From CAZWZG01 sp964638245 (GTDB lineage: Bacteria > Pseudomonadota > Alphaproteobacteria > Rhodobacterales > Rhodobacteraceae): DNA of 8,537 nt. The position numbers and the translations under genes are program-made. Below, piece after piece: positions 1 to 7,006 of this stretch; position 1 is the stretch's first letter, and each line of letters begins with the position of its first letter. The notes under the pieces were generated by a model, which ran no database searches, was not told the origin of the DNA, and saw only the letters and a list, made by a program, of their open reading frames with translations. The stretch lies in contig CAZWZG010000135.1 in assembly GCA_964638245.1 (NCBI GenBank), positions 1-8,537 on the forward strand, in the 5' to 3' direction.

Positions 1-327
1 CCGTCGGAAGCCTGGCGAGCAGGACAGAACTTCGACACCGCGATCCAGGCAGGCGGCATAGTCGATTTCGCCATGGAACGCGCCCGACACCTCGATCACC
101 GCCTTGAGGTTTGGTGCCGCAGCTAGGTCAGCAGCGGAGACATGGGGTCGCGCTGCCACCAGAAAATCTGCGGTGGCCATGTGGTCTTGGAGCGCTTCTT
201 TTTCCATGGGGTGGTTTTGGGCGCCGACAACGTCACAGATGGATTTCAGGCGGGCGAGCGTGGCGTCATCGAACAACTCTTCGACCCGGCGAAAATGCTG
301 GTCCATGATCAGGACGGGTTTGGTCAT
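1..327 (-). CDS. D-2-hydroxyacid dehydrogenase, N-terminal part (runs off the left edge)
   Basis: Only the first 109 codons are in the window; the gene continues beyond base 1. The protein starts MTKPVLIMDQHFRRVEELFD. It continues with an (F)LVAARPHVSAADLAAAP-type segment, a PNLKAVIEVSGAF segment and a RGVEVLSCSPGF segment. This is the pattern of the N-terminal substrate-binding half of NAD(P)-dependent D-isomer-specific 2-hydroxyacid dehydrogenases, where xxLKxI is followed by the GVxVxNxPG strand before the Rossmann domain. The family interconverts 2-hydroxyacids and 2-oxoacids in the cytoplasm. The Rossmann domain and the catalytic Arg/Glu/His would lie outside the window. The ATG is preceded by AAGGAG six bases away (complement of 334-339). 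The gene is divergent from the LacI-type regulator and has an operator inside its promoter, so it is probably co-regulated with the sugar operon. The substrate is unknown. The family call is fairly secure; the exact subfamily is not. Confidence 0.85.
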   Translation of the reverse strand, partial: MTKPVLIMDQHFRRVEELFDDATLARLKSICDVVGAQNHPMEKEALQDHMATADFLVAARPHVSAADLAAAPNLKAVIEVSGAFHGEIDYAACLDRGVEVLSCSPGFRR

Positions 328-352
328 GGAGCGCTCCTTTTGCTTCCATCCA

Positions 353-381
353 AATATATATGACCCCGATGTCATGCGCAA
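353..381 (-). promoter_or_regulatory. Predicted leftward promoter for the hydroxyacid dehydrogenase gene
   Basis: On the minus strand, TTGCGC (376-381) and TATATT (353-358) are separated by exactly 17 bp. The -10 matches the sigma-70 consensus at 5 of 6 positions and the -35 at its TTG core. Transcription would start near 346, leaving a leader of about 20 bases that holds the AAGGAG ribosome binding site. The spacer is filled by the 16-bp operator at 360-375, so a bound repressor would exclude polymerase. This is predicted from sequence only. Confidence 0.6.
360..375. promoter_or_regulatory. LacI-family operator, site 1
   Basis: ATGACCCCGATGTCAT is an imperfect 16-bp inverted repeat around a central CG, the usual shape of LacI-family operators. 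It matches site 2 (438-453) at 15 of 16 bases in the same orientation, with centres 78 bp apart. It lies between the -35 and -10 elements of the leftward promoter. The obvious ligand is the regulator encoded at 473-1531. That pairing is inferred from proximity and symmetry. Confidence 0.75.
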
Positions 382-412
382 TAAGGGCTACAATACATGA
401 ACTCATCGACAA

Positions 413-442
413 TTGACGAATCGGCTTTGTCCATAGTATGAC
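413..442 (+). promoter_or_regulatory. Predicted rightward promoter for the regulator/transport operon
   Basis: TTGACG (413-418) matches the -35 consensus at 5 of 6 bases. The -10 is less clear: TATGAC (437-442) gives an 18-bp spacer, and GTATGA (436-441) gives 17 bp. Either -10 overlaps the left half of operator 2, which fits repression of the operon by its own first gene. No second good promoter was seen between the regulator and the binding-protein gene. Confidence 0.5.
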
Positions 443-453
443 ACCGATGTCAT
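438..453. promoter_or_regulatory. LacI-family operator, site 2
   Basis: ATGACACCGATGTCAT departs from a perfect palindrome at one base pair on each side of the central CG (positions 7 and 10), so 6 of the 8 half-site positions are strictly symmetric from the outer end. It overlaps the predicted -10 and start region of the rightward promoter, and its right end lies 19 bases before the regulator's start codon. Together with site 1 it could allow repressor-mediated looping across the divergent region, although the 78-bp spacing is not a whole number of helical turns. Confidence 0.75.
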
Positions 454-472
454 TACGGGAGGGTAGGGCAAA

Positions 473-1531
473 GTGGCGACAATCTACGATGTGGCAAGAG
501 TTGCCGGCGTGTCGCCAAAGACCGTGAGCCGTGTGCTCAATCGGGACGCACCCGTGTCCGAGGCCACACGCGATGCCGTTGAAGCCGCGATCGAAAAGCT
601 GGGCTATGTCCGCTCGAACGCGGCGCGCACGATGCGCTCGTCCAAGACCGGCTTGGTGGGGCTGATTTCCGGGGCGATCTCCGAGGCCGAGGCCAGCCCC
701 GAGCAAAGCGGGTTGCCAGAAATCTATCTTTTTCAGGGTATCCAGGAAGTCCTGCGGAAGTCGGGAAAAACGCTTCTGATCGCGGATACCGGTGGGGACC
801 CCGAGAACATTCCTGACCTGATGCGGACCTTTGCGGAGCACCGGGTCGAGGGCCTATTCTATGTCGCGCCTTATCACCAGCTTGTCACGTTGCCTGAACC
901 GACTGGGGTTGGCGCCTTTGTGATCGTGAATGGGTTTAATGCGGCCGGCACGCCGTCGGTTGTGCCCGATGACTATGCCGGGCAAAAGGCCCTGACGGAG
1001 CGGCTGATCGAGATCGGGCATCGCCGGATTGCCTATCTGTCGCTGCCCGAGGATCTGGTCGCCACGCGTGAGCGGACCCAAGGGTATATTGATGCCCACA
1101 CCGAAGCTGGTTTGACGGTCGACCCGCGCCTGATCAAGCCCGCTGACAGCATGAGCACGCGACCCGATGATCGACGCAGCGTCCTGAAATTTGCCGTTGA
1201 TAGTGTGCTGGCTTTGCCAGAGCCGCCCACGGTCATTTGTACCGGGAACGACCGTCTGGCGATGCAGCTTTATGGTCGCCTGCGCAGCCGGGGCATCCGC
1301 GTTCCCGAGGATATCTCGATCGCAGGCTACGACGATTATCGGCTGATTTCTGAGACGCTTTATCCGCCGTTGACCACGGTCGAGCTGCCCTATCACCAGA
1401 TGGGTCGCGCTGCCGCCGAGATGCTTTTGAACCGCCTTTCGGATGCCGAGCATCCACGGGCTGACACCCTTCGGGTCTCGGGCGATGTCAAATGGCGCGA
1501 CAGCGTCATGCCGCCCAGTGGCCCGCAATAA
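473..1531 (+). CDS. LacI-family transcriptional regulator
   Basis: This is a 352-residue DNA-binding regulator of the LacI/GalR family, usual length. Residues 2-24 form the classic helix-turn-helix (ATIYDVARVAGVSPKTVSRV), including the VSPKTVSRVLN recognition helix. The hinge helix near residues 48-56 reads SNAARTMRS; a Met (M54) stands where most family members have the minor-groove Leu. The rest is a periplasmic-binding-protein-like effector domain, with GHRRIAYL near 183-190 and GIRVPEDISIAGYDD near 275-289. The family usually represses sugar genes and releases DNA when a sugar binds. Translation starts at a GTG with GGGAGGG (457-463) nine bases upstream; the HTH begins at once, which supports this start. 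It is first in the operon, 25 bp before the binding-protein gene, and just downstream of two probable operators, so autoregulation is likely. The ligand is unknown. Confidence 0.95.
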   Translation: MATIYDVARVAGVSPKTVSRVLNRDAPVSEATRDAVEAAIEKLGYVRSNAARTMRSSKTGLVGLISGAISEAEASPEQSGLPEIYLFQGIQEVLRKSGKTLLIADTGGDPENIPDLMRTFAEHRVEGLFYVAPYHQLVTLPEPTGVGAFVIVNGFNAAGTPSVVPDDYAGQKALTERLIEIGHRRIAYLSLPEDLVATRERTQGYIDAHTEAGLTVDPRLIKPADSMSTRPDDRRSVLKFAVDSVLALPEPPTVICTGNDRLAMQLYGRLRSRGIRVPEDISIAGYDDYRLISETLYPPLTTVELPYHQMGRAAAEMLLNRLSDAEHPRADTLRVSGDVKWRDSVMPPSGPQ

Positions 1532-1556
1532 TTCGATCTCTATGGGAGGAAAACAG

Positions 1557-2822
1557 ATGAGAACGATGTCCACCTTGGCCGCTTTGGCCACCGCGACGAT
1601 GCTGGCAGGAACAGCTTCGGCGCAAACCGAGTTGAGCCTTTGGTATCACGGCGCGGGCGCGACCAATGCCGAGGCCGATCTGGTCAACCAGCTGGTCGAA
1701 GAATTTAACGCCAGCCAGTCCGACTGGGTTGTCTCGCTCGAAAGCTTCCCGCAGTTGGCCTACAACGACGCCGTTGGCGCAGCTGCGCTGGCGGGCAACT
1801 TGCCCGATATTCTGGATGTCGACGGTCCGGTGATGCCGAATTGGGCATGGGCGGGATATATGCAGCCCCTTGGGATCGACGAAGCCAAGCTGGAAGGTTT
1901 CCTGCCCGGTACGATCGGGCGCTGGAATGGTGAGGTTTATTCGGTCGGGCTTTGGGATGCGGCCAAGGCGATGACCACGCGCCGTTCGACGCTGGAAAAA
2001 TACGGGATCCGTATTCCGACGCTGGATAGCCCGTGGACGCTGGACGAGTTCAACGACGCACTGGCCACGATCCAAGCATCGGGCGACTTCGAACATGCGC
2101 TGGACCTTGGTATGGCGTGGAAGGGTGAGTGGTATCCGTATGCCTTCTCGCCATTCCTGCAGAGCTTTGGTGGCGACATTGTCGACCGCGAGACCTACCA
2201 GACCGCCGAAGGCGTGCTGAACGGAGACGAAGCGATTGCCTTTGGCGAGTGGTGGCAGAGCCTGTTCCAGAACGGCTACGTCCCCGGCACCAGCCAGGAC
2301 CCTGCGGCGCGCGAAACTGGCCTGCTTGAAGGCAACTATGCGATTTCCTGGAACGGCAACTGGGCCGCTCCTCCGGTTGCCGAGAAATTCGGTGACGATG
2401 CGCTGTTCCTCCCGGCGCCGGACTTTGGGAATGGCCCCGTGATCGGCGCCGCCTCCTGGCAGTTCGGTGTCTCGGCAACGTCCGAGCATCCCGAAGGTGC
2501 TCGGGCGTTCATCGAGTTCGCGCTGACGGACCGCTGGTTCTCGGCCTTTTCGGATGGCACGGGCCTGATCCCGCCGACGGCGAGTGCTGCAGATGACACG
2601 AAGTTCTATGCCGATGGCGAAGCGCTTGAAGTGTTCTACAGCCTGTCCGAAGGCCAAGCGCTCGTGCGGCCGGTGACGCCAGGTTACATCGTGCAAGCGA
2701 AGGTCTTTGAAAAGGCATTGTCGGATATCGCCAATGGCGCGGATGTCGCTGATGCGCTGGATGCGGCGGTCGATGAGATAGAAGAGGACATCGCGGCCAA
2801 CCAGGGCTACGGCCACAACTAA
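1557..2822 (+). CDS. Extracellular solute-binding protein of a CUT1 sugar ABC transporter
   Basis: This 421-residue periplasmic protein captures a sugar and delivers it to the membrane permeases. The N-terminus is a Sec signal peptide, MRTMSTLAALATATMLAGTASA, with probable cleavage after residue 22 (ASA before QTELSL). The mature start (ELSLWYHGAG), the FNASQSDWVV segment and the LPDILDVDGPVMPNWAWAGY segment are typical of family 1 binding proteins (MalE-like). The later AISWNGNW and HPEGARAFIEFAL segments also fit. The ATG at 1557 has GGGAGGA six bases upstream (1544-1550); an in-frame start at 1443 was rejected because it lies inside the regulator gene and would bury the signal peptide. Abundant aromatic residues, as in other sugar binders, fit carbohydrate stacking. 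The ligand is not identifiable; the neighbouring glycosidase suggests an oligosaccharide or glycoside. Confidence 0.93.
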   Translation: MRTMSTLAALATATMLAGTASAQTELSLWYHGAGATNAEADLVNQLVEEFNASQSDWVVSLESFPQLAYNDAVGAAALAGNLPDILDVDGPVMPNWAWAGYMQPLGIDEAKLEGFLPGTIGRWNGEVYSVGLWDAAKAMTTRRSTLEKYGIRIPTLDSPWTLDEFNDALATIQASGDFEHALDLGMAWKGEWYPYAFSPFLQSFGGDIVDRETYQTAEGVLNGDEAIAFGEWWQSLFQNGYVPGTSQDPAARETGLLEGNYAISWNGNWAAPPVAEKFGDDALFLPAPDFGNGPVIGAASWQFGVSATSEHPEGARAFIEFALTDRWFSAFSDGTGLIPPTASAADDTKFYADGEALEVFYSLSEGQALVRPVTPGYIVQAKVFEKALSDIANGADVADALDAAVDEIEEDIAANQGYGHN

Positions 2823-2831
2823 GGCCAAGCG

Positions 2832-2860
2832 CGAGCGCGGCGGAGATCCCGCCGCGCTCG
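2832..2860 (+). promoter_or_regulatory. Strong GC-rich intercistronic hairpin after the binding-protein gene
   Basis: A perfect 12-bp inverted repeat (2832-2843 and 2849-2860, arm CGAGCGCGGCGG) surrounds a 5-base loop, AGATC. It begins 9 bases after the stop codon and ends 33 bases before the next gene. There is no run of T directly after it, so a full terminator is unlikely. Hairpins at this position in ABC operons commonly protect the binding-protein mRNA or cause partial termination, raising the binding protein above the permeases; that role is inferred here. Confidence 0.7.
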
Positions 2861-2893
2861 ATCCGCGTTTTCGAAAATTCGAGGGAGGGGACG

Positions 2894-3964
2894 ATGGCGT
2901 CCAAGCTGACACGGTCAAACCGGTCCGGGTGGGGTATGGCATTCCCCGGCATCGCGTTCATGGCACTGTTCATCATCGTGCCGTTCTTTCTGGCCTTCGG
3001 GTTGTCGCTGACAAACCAGCGGCTGGCGTCGCCTAACCCGACCGAGTTCGTGGGCACAGAGAACTACCGCGATTTGTTGGGCTTGGCGATTTTCACGCTG
3101 GAACCTGAGCGCGATGACGCGGGCGCGGTTGTCCGCGATGACGACGGGGAAATCGAGTATCCGCGTCTGAGGGGTTTTACCCGCAACAACCCTGATTACC
3201 CGAACCTGCAAGGCAAGCGAGAATGGTTTTCCTGGCAGTCGGGCGAGAACCGCACCGTTGTTCTGGCCTCGGACGTGGTGTTCATGAAAGCGCTCGTGAA
3301 CACGTTCACCTTCGTGCTGTTCGTGGCCCCGATCCAGGCCGCGCTTGCGCTGGGCCTCGCGCTTTTGATCAATCAGAAGCTGCGCGGGATCAATGTGTTT
3401 CGAACCGTGTTCTTCATGCCAGTCGTTGTTTCGATCGTAGTCGTTTCGATCCTGTGGAAATTCATCTATTCGCCCAGCGACGGGATGCTGAACAACCTTC
3501 TGGGCTGGGTCAGCTTCGGGGCATTTGAAGGGGTCGACTGGCTGGGCAACACCGGCACGGCTTTGCCCGCGATCATGGCCATGTCGATCTGGCAGGGGGT
3601 CGGATTTCACATGGTCATCTGGCTGGCTGGCCTTCAGAACATCAGCCCGACACTGTATGAAGCCGGCGATATCGAGGGGGCCAACAAGTGGCAGGCCTTC
3701 AGATACATCACATGGCCGGGGCTCAGAAACACCGCCGTTTTGATCCTGATCGTAATCACCATGCAGGCCTTCGCCTTGTTTGCGCAGATCGATGTGATGA
3801 CCAATGGCGGTCCCTTGGACAGCACGCAGGTCCTCGTCTTTCAGGCGGTCGAACGGGGCTATGGCAAGGCTGACATTTCGGGCGGCTCCGCCATCAGCGT
3901 GATCCTGTTCGTGATCGTCCTCTGCATTTCACTCATTCAACGCTACCTGACGCGGGAGAGATAA
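2894..3964 (+). CDS. Sugar ABC transporter permease (MalF/UgpA-like, CUT1)
   Basis: This 356-residue inner-membrane protein forms half of the translocation channel. Hydrophobic segments lie at about 13-39, 133-158, 168-192, 222-247, 279-299 and 330-349. The cytoplasmic EAA loop that docks to the ATPase is clear: EAGDIEGANKWQAF starting at residue 256, followed by RYITWPGL. The protein is longer than the roughly 290-300 residues common in this family because of a hydrophilic stretch of about 80 residues between the first two membrane segments (about 45-128). That stretch is rich in Asp, Glu, Arg and Asn and is predicted to face the periplasm. The ATG is preceded by GGAGGGG (2884-2890). The partner permease follows after one base. 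The substrate is not evident from the sequence. Confidence 0.93.
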   Translation: MASKLTRSNRSGWGMAFPGIAFMALFIIVPFFLAFGLSLTNQRLASPNPTEFVGTENYRDLLGLAIFTLEPERDDAGAVVRDDDGEIEYPRLRGFTRNNPDYPNLQGKREWFSWQSGENRTVVLASDVVFMKALVNTFTFVLFVAPIQAALALGLALLINQKLRGINVFRTVFFMPVVVSIVVVSILWKFIYSPSDGMLNNLLGWVSFGAFEGVDWLGNTGTALPAIMAMSIWQGVGFHMVIWLAGLQNISPTLYEAGDIEGANKWQAFRYITWPGLRNTAVLILIVITMQAFALFAQIDVMTNGGPLDSTQVLVFQAVERGYGKADISGGSAISVILFVIVLCISLIQRYLTRER

Positions 3965-3965
3965 C

Positions 3966-4844
3966 ATGGCCACCGTCACTGCCGACAACCACGGTCTGCG
4001 CCTTTGGACTCGCTATCTTGTCCTTCTTCTGATCGCGCTGATCTTCATCTTTCCGCTTCTGCTGATGGTGATGTCGTCGTTGAAGCCCACGACGCAGCTT
4101 CTTTTGGACACCAAGAGCCTGCGAGCGTTCCTGCCTGTCGGAGACCTGTCGCTTCAGAACTATACCGACGCGTTTGCGCGGGCACCGATTGGCCTCTTCG
4201 TGATGAACTCGGTCATCGTCACCGGGATCACGGTGCTGCTGTGCCTGTTCGTGTGTTCACTGGCGGCGTTTGCGTTTGTCTTCATCGACTGGGGCGGCAA
4301 GGCGATCATCTTTTCCATCCTGCTAGCCACGCTGATCATCCCCTATGAGACGATCTTTATCCCGCTTCTGCTCATGGCCTCGCAATTGCCGTGGATCGGC
4401 GGCGACGGGTTCGAGATTGGATGGCTCAACAGTTATCGCGTGCAGATCCTGCCGTTCGTGGCGGATGCGCTGTCGATCTTTCTGTTCGTGCAGTTCTTCA
4501 AGGACCTGCCCAAGGAGTTGATCGAGGCGTGCCGCGTCGAAGGCGCCAGCTGGTGGACGATCTATCGTCGCGTGGTGATGCCCTTGTCGGGGCCTGTGAT
4601 CGCAACGGCGGCGATCCTGAAGTTCCTGTTCATGTACAATCAGTACCTCTGGCCGCTGATGGTCGTGCAGGAAGAAGGTATTCGTCCTGTCATGGTCGGT
4701 CTTGGCTACTTCACCGATCAGCTCAACGTGCCGTGGGGCGAGGTGATGGCTTACCTGACCATTATCACGGTGCCAGTGCTGGCGTTCTACTTGGCCCTGC
4801 AACGCGTCTTCATCGCGTCGGTCGCTTCCACGGGGGTGAAGTGA
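3966..4844 (+). CDS. Carbohydrate ABC transporter permease (MalG/UgpE-like, CUT1)
   Basis: This is the second channel subunit, 292 residues, normal for the MalG-like group. Membrane segments are visible at about 15-37, 76-106, 112-140, 160-178, 208-230 and 262-286. The EAA motif is EACRVEGASWWTIYRRVVMP, starting at residue 187, the site that contacts the ATP-binding subunit. The start ATG lies one base after the upstream permease stop and uses GGGAGAG at 3954-3960, inside the upstream gene's last codons. Its stop codon shares one base with the start of the glycosidase gene (TGATG), so the two are probably translationally coupled. It forms a heterodimer with the product of 2894-3964, as is general for CUT1 systems. 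Confidence 0.94.
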   Translation: MATVTADNHGLRLWTRYLVLLLIALIFIFPLLLMVMSSLKPTTQLLLDTKSLRAFLPVGDLSLQNYTDAFARAPIGLFVMNSVIVTGITVLLCLFVCSLAAFAFVFIDWGGKAIIFSILLATLIIPYETIFIPLLLMASQLPWIGGDGFEIGWLNSYRVQILPFVADALSIFLFVQFFKDLPKELIEACRVEGASWWTIYRRVVMPLSGPVIATAAILKFLFMYNQYLWPLMVVQEEGIRPVMVGLGYFTDQLNVPWGEVMAYLTIITVPVLAFYLALQRVFIASVASTGVK

Positions 4845-5836
4845 TGGTGCTGAAGCTTGAGCATGAATGGATCTGGGACAGCTGGTATCTGCGCGATGGT
4901 GACACCTGGCATGCTTACTTTCTGAAGGCGTCCAAATCGCTGGGCGATCCCGAGTTGCGCCATTGGAACGTCAGTCAGGGTCACGCGACCAGCACGGATT
5001 TGCGCAACTGGACCCATCTGGGGACATGTTTCGAGCCGTCGAAAGACGCGGCTTGGGATGACTACACGACATGGACCGGGTCGACGTTGCGCGATGACGA
5101 TGGCGAGTGGCATCTGTTCTATACCGGTTCGACCAAGGCCGAGGACGGTTTGAATCAGCGGATCGGCCATGCCGTGAGTGCGGATGGCCATACCTGGGAG
5201 CGGGTCGGCGATGGGTTGTGCCTTGATCTGGTCGGCCCCACTGCCGCGCACTACGAGCATGACCATGCGACGGGCGTCTGGCACGACCGAGCGATGCGCG
5301 ATCCTTGGGTTATGAAAGACCCCAATGGCGACGGCTGGCTGATGTATTTCACGGCCCGCGCTCCAGGGATCGAGGAACCCAACGCGGGCGGCGCCGTCGG
5401 ATTTGCGACATCGCCCGACCTGTTCACATGGACGCTGCAACCGCCGGTCTTCGTCGGCGGCTTTGGTCAGCTTGAAGTGCCTCAAGTTTTTGAGGTCGAC
5501 GGACGCTGGTATTGCCTGTTCTGCACGGCTGCGGATCACTTTTCCAAGGCACAGGCCGAGGCGACGCCGGGTGGGCCGGTTACAGGGTCCCATTACCTCA
5601 TCGGAGAAAGCCCGCGCGGTCCTTGGCAGATCGCTGAAGGCCCTTTTCTGGATGGCGCGCTGCCCTGCGAACGCTATGCGGCGCGGATTGTTCAGACTGA
5701 CGAGGGGCTCAACATCATAGGGTTTGCCGACCGTCCAGACGGCGCCTTTCTGGGCCACGTAACCGACCCCGATCCGGTGCGGGTCGATGACAACGGATAT
5801 CTGCGCGTGGACGCGCTCGAGAAAGTGGAGGACTGA
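4844..5836 (+). CDS. Cytoplasmic five-bladed beta-propeller glycosidase (GH32/GH68/GH43-like)
   Basis: This 330-residue protein has no signal peptide, so it should act in the cytoplasm on imported sugar. Three motifs line up with the catalytic triad of the furanosidase propeller clans. An N-terminal EWIWDSWYL has D12 as candidate nucleophile. MRDPWV at 151-156 is the RDP transition-state stabiliser (R152, D153, P154). LEVPQVFEVDGRWY at 210-223 has E211 as candidate acid/base. TTWTGSTLRDDDGEWHLFYTG (75-95) closely resembles the WSGS blade of GH32. Against standard GH32, the first motif lacks the NDPNG form, the Cys usually following the acid/base Glu is Val, and there is no C-terminal beta-sandwich domain (typical GH32 proteins are 450 residues or more). 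The assignment to one GH family is therefore open. The start is fixed by a one-base overlap with the permease stop. Fructosyl or other furanosyl substrates are plausible but not proven. Confidence 0.82.
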   Translation: MVLKLEHEWIWDSWYLRDGDTWHAYFLKASKSLGDPELRHWNVSQGHATSTDLRNWTHLGTCFEPSKDAAWDDYTTWTGSTLRDDDGEWHLFYTGSTKAEDGLNQRIGHAVSADGHTWERVGDGLCLDLVGPTAAHYEHDHATGVWHDRAMRDPWVMKDPNGDGWLMYFTARAPGIEEPNAGGAVGFATSPDLFTWTLQPPVFVGGFGQLEVPQVFEVDGRWYCLFCTAADHFSKAQAEATPGGPVTGSHYLIGESPRGPWQIAEGPFLDGALPCERYAARIVQTDEGLNIIGFADRPDGAFLGHVTDPDPVRVDDNGYLRVDALEKVED

Positions 5837-5840
5837 GGTC

Positions 5841-6929
5841 ATGGCAACGGTAAGGCTGAGAGATGTGCGCAAAAGCTATGGACCCGTCGAGGTCATCAAG
5901 GGCGTTGATATCGACATCGAGGATGGCGAGTTCGTTGTTTTCGTTGGTCCCTCGGGCTGTGGGAAATCCACTTTGCTACGGATGATCGCGGGGCTGGAGG
6001 ACATCACGTCTGGCACGCTGGAGATCGACGGACAGGTCGTGAACGACCTTGAGCCCAAGCAGCGCGGTATCGCGATGGTCTTCCAGACCTACGCGATTTT
6101 CCCACACATGACGGTACGCGAAAATGTGGCGTTCGGGCTGACCATTGCCGGGGCCTCAAAGGAGGAGAAAGAAGCCAAAGTCGGCGAAGCGGCGCGGGTT
6201 TTGCAGATGGAGCATCTGCTGGACCGTCGTCCAAGCCAGTTGTCAGGCGGACAGCGTCAGCGGGTCGCCATTGGTCGTGCGATCGTGCGTGACCCCAAGG
6301 TGTTCCTGTTTGACGAACCGCTGTCTAACCTCGACGCCGCGCTGCGCATGGACATGCGTATGGAGATCGGCAAGCTGCACCAGACGCTTGGTGCCTCGAT
6401 GATCTACGTGACCCATGATCAGGTCGAGGCAATGACGCTGGCCGACAAGATCGTCGTCCTGAAAGGCGGCGAAGTGATGCAGGTGGGCTCGCCCATGGAG
6501 TTGTACCACAATCCGGCAAACCTGTTCGTGGCGGGATTCCTTGGCGCGCCGTCGATGAACTTTATCGACGTCAATGTCACCGGCATGTCGGGTCAAAACG
6601 CGGCCGTGTCGAACCCTGCGCTCGATCCAATTGAGGTCAATACCGCGGGACGTACGATTGCCAACGGCGACAACGCGGTCCTTGGGATCCGGCCCCAGTA
6701 CCTGACACCAACGACGCCGGAGGAGGGCATGTTGCATGGGACCGTTGCCCTGACCGAACGGCTGGGCAGCGAGACGGTTATGGACATCGGCCTCAAAGAT
6801 GGATCGCGGATCGTGGCGGCGATTGCCGAGGACCGCGTGATGGAGCCAGGTACGGAGATCGGGCTGCGCTTCAATGCGGATCAGGCACATCTATTCCCGA
6901 AAGAAGAGATGGCGGACGTGCCCCACTGA
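5841..6929 (+). CDS. Sugar ABC transporter ATP-binding protein (MalK/UgpC-like)
   Basis: This is a 362-residue cytoplasmic ATPase that powers the two permeases as a homodimer. It has Walker A GPSGCGKST (36-44), the Q-loop FQTYAIFPHMTVREN around Q82, the ABC signature LSGGQRQRVAIGRAIV (134-149), Walker B VFLFDEPLSNLD (154-165) with catalytic E159, and the switch His in YVTHDQVEA (H192). After about 240 come the regulatory TOBE/OB segments, with LGIRPQYL near 281-288; many relatives have Glu where this has Gln. Length and domain order are normal for the MalK/UgpC group. The start at 5841 is chosen because GGAGGA (5827-5832) lies eight bases upstream and the protein then begins directly with the usual first strand; an in-frame start at 5787 would overlap the glycosidase. 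The gene follows the glycosidase stop by four bases. It is the last gene of the operon. Confidence 0.95.
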   Translation: MATVRLRDVRKSYGPVEVIKGVDIDIEDGEFVVFVGPSGCGKSTLLRMIAGLEDITSGTLEIDGQVVNDLEPKQRGIAMVFQTYAIFPHMTVRENVAFGLTIAGASKEEKEAKVGEAARVLQMEHLLDRRPSQLSGGQRQRVAIGRAIVRDPKVFLFDEPLSNLDAALRMDMRMEIGKLHQTLGASMIYVTHDQVEAMTLADKIVVLKGGEVMQVGSPMELYHNPANLFVAGFLGAPSMNFIDVNVTGMSGQNAAVSNPALDPIEVNTAGRTIANGDNAVLGIRPQYLTPTTPEEGMLHGTVALTERLGSETVMDIGLKDGSRIVAAIAEDRVMEPGTEIGLRFNADQAHLFPKEEMADVPH

Positions 6930-6948
6930 TCGGCACGGCATAGCGAGA

Positions 6949-6977
6949 TTTACAGACGGCATCGACGGTCCTAAACT
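6949..6977 (+). promoter_or_regulatory. Predicted promoter for the exported histidine phosphatase-like gene
   Basis: TTTACA (6949-6954, 5 of 6 to the -35 consensus) and TAAACT (6972-6977, 4 of 6 to the -10) are spaced by exactly 17 bp. Transcription would start near 6984, about 23 bases before the ATG. It implies the downstream gene is a separate unit from the sugar operon. Confidence 0.55.
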
Positions 6978-7006
6978 GAGCTTGTGAATTGCAAGGGAGA
7001 CTGCTG

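Noticed and set aside
360..453. The two 16-bp repeats as a CRISPR or phage attachment pair
   Set aside because: Only two copies, palindromic, at promoter positions beside a LacI-family gene; operators explain them better.
1443..1556. Upstream in-frame start for the binding protein
   Set aside because: It lies within the regulator gene, lacks a better ribosome binding site and would put 38 residues before an evident signal peptide.
1506..2942. Long minus-strand open frame of 478 codons opposite the binding-protein gene
   Set aside because: It is an antisense shadow of a GC-rich gene: no recognisable domain, low-complexity Arg-rich composition, and the plus-strand frame encodes a clear signal peptide and binding protein.
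4787..5872. Minus-strand open frame of 361 codons opposite the glycosidase gene
   Set aside because: No domain is recognisable and it overlaps three well-supported plus-strand genes; the glycosidase motifs and operon overlaps decide for the plus strand.
6917..6937. Hairpin CGTGCC/GGCACG across the ATPase stop codon as an operon terminator
   Set aside because: Only six pairs with a nine-base loop and no T-run afterwards; it may be chance in GC-rich DNA.
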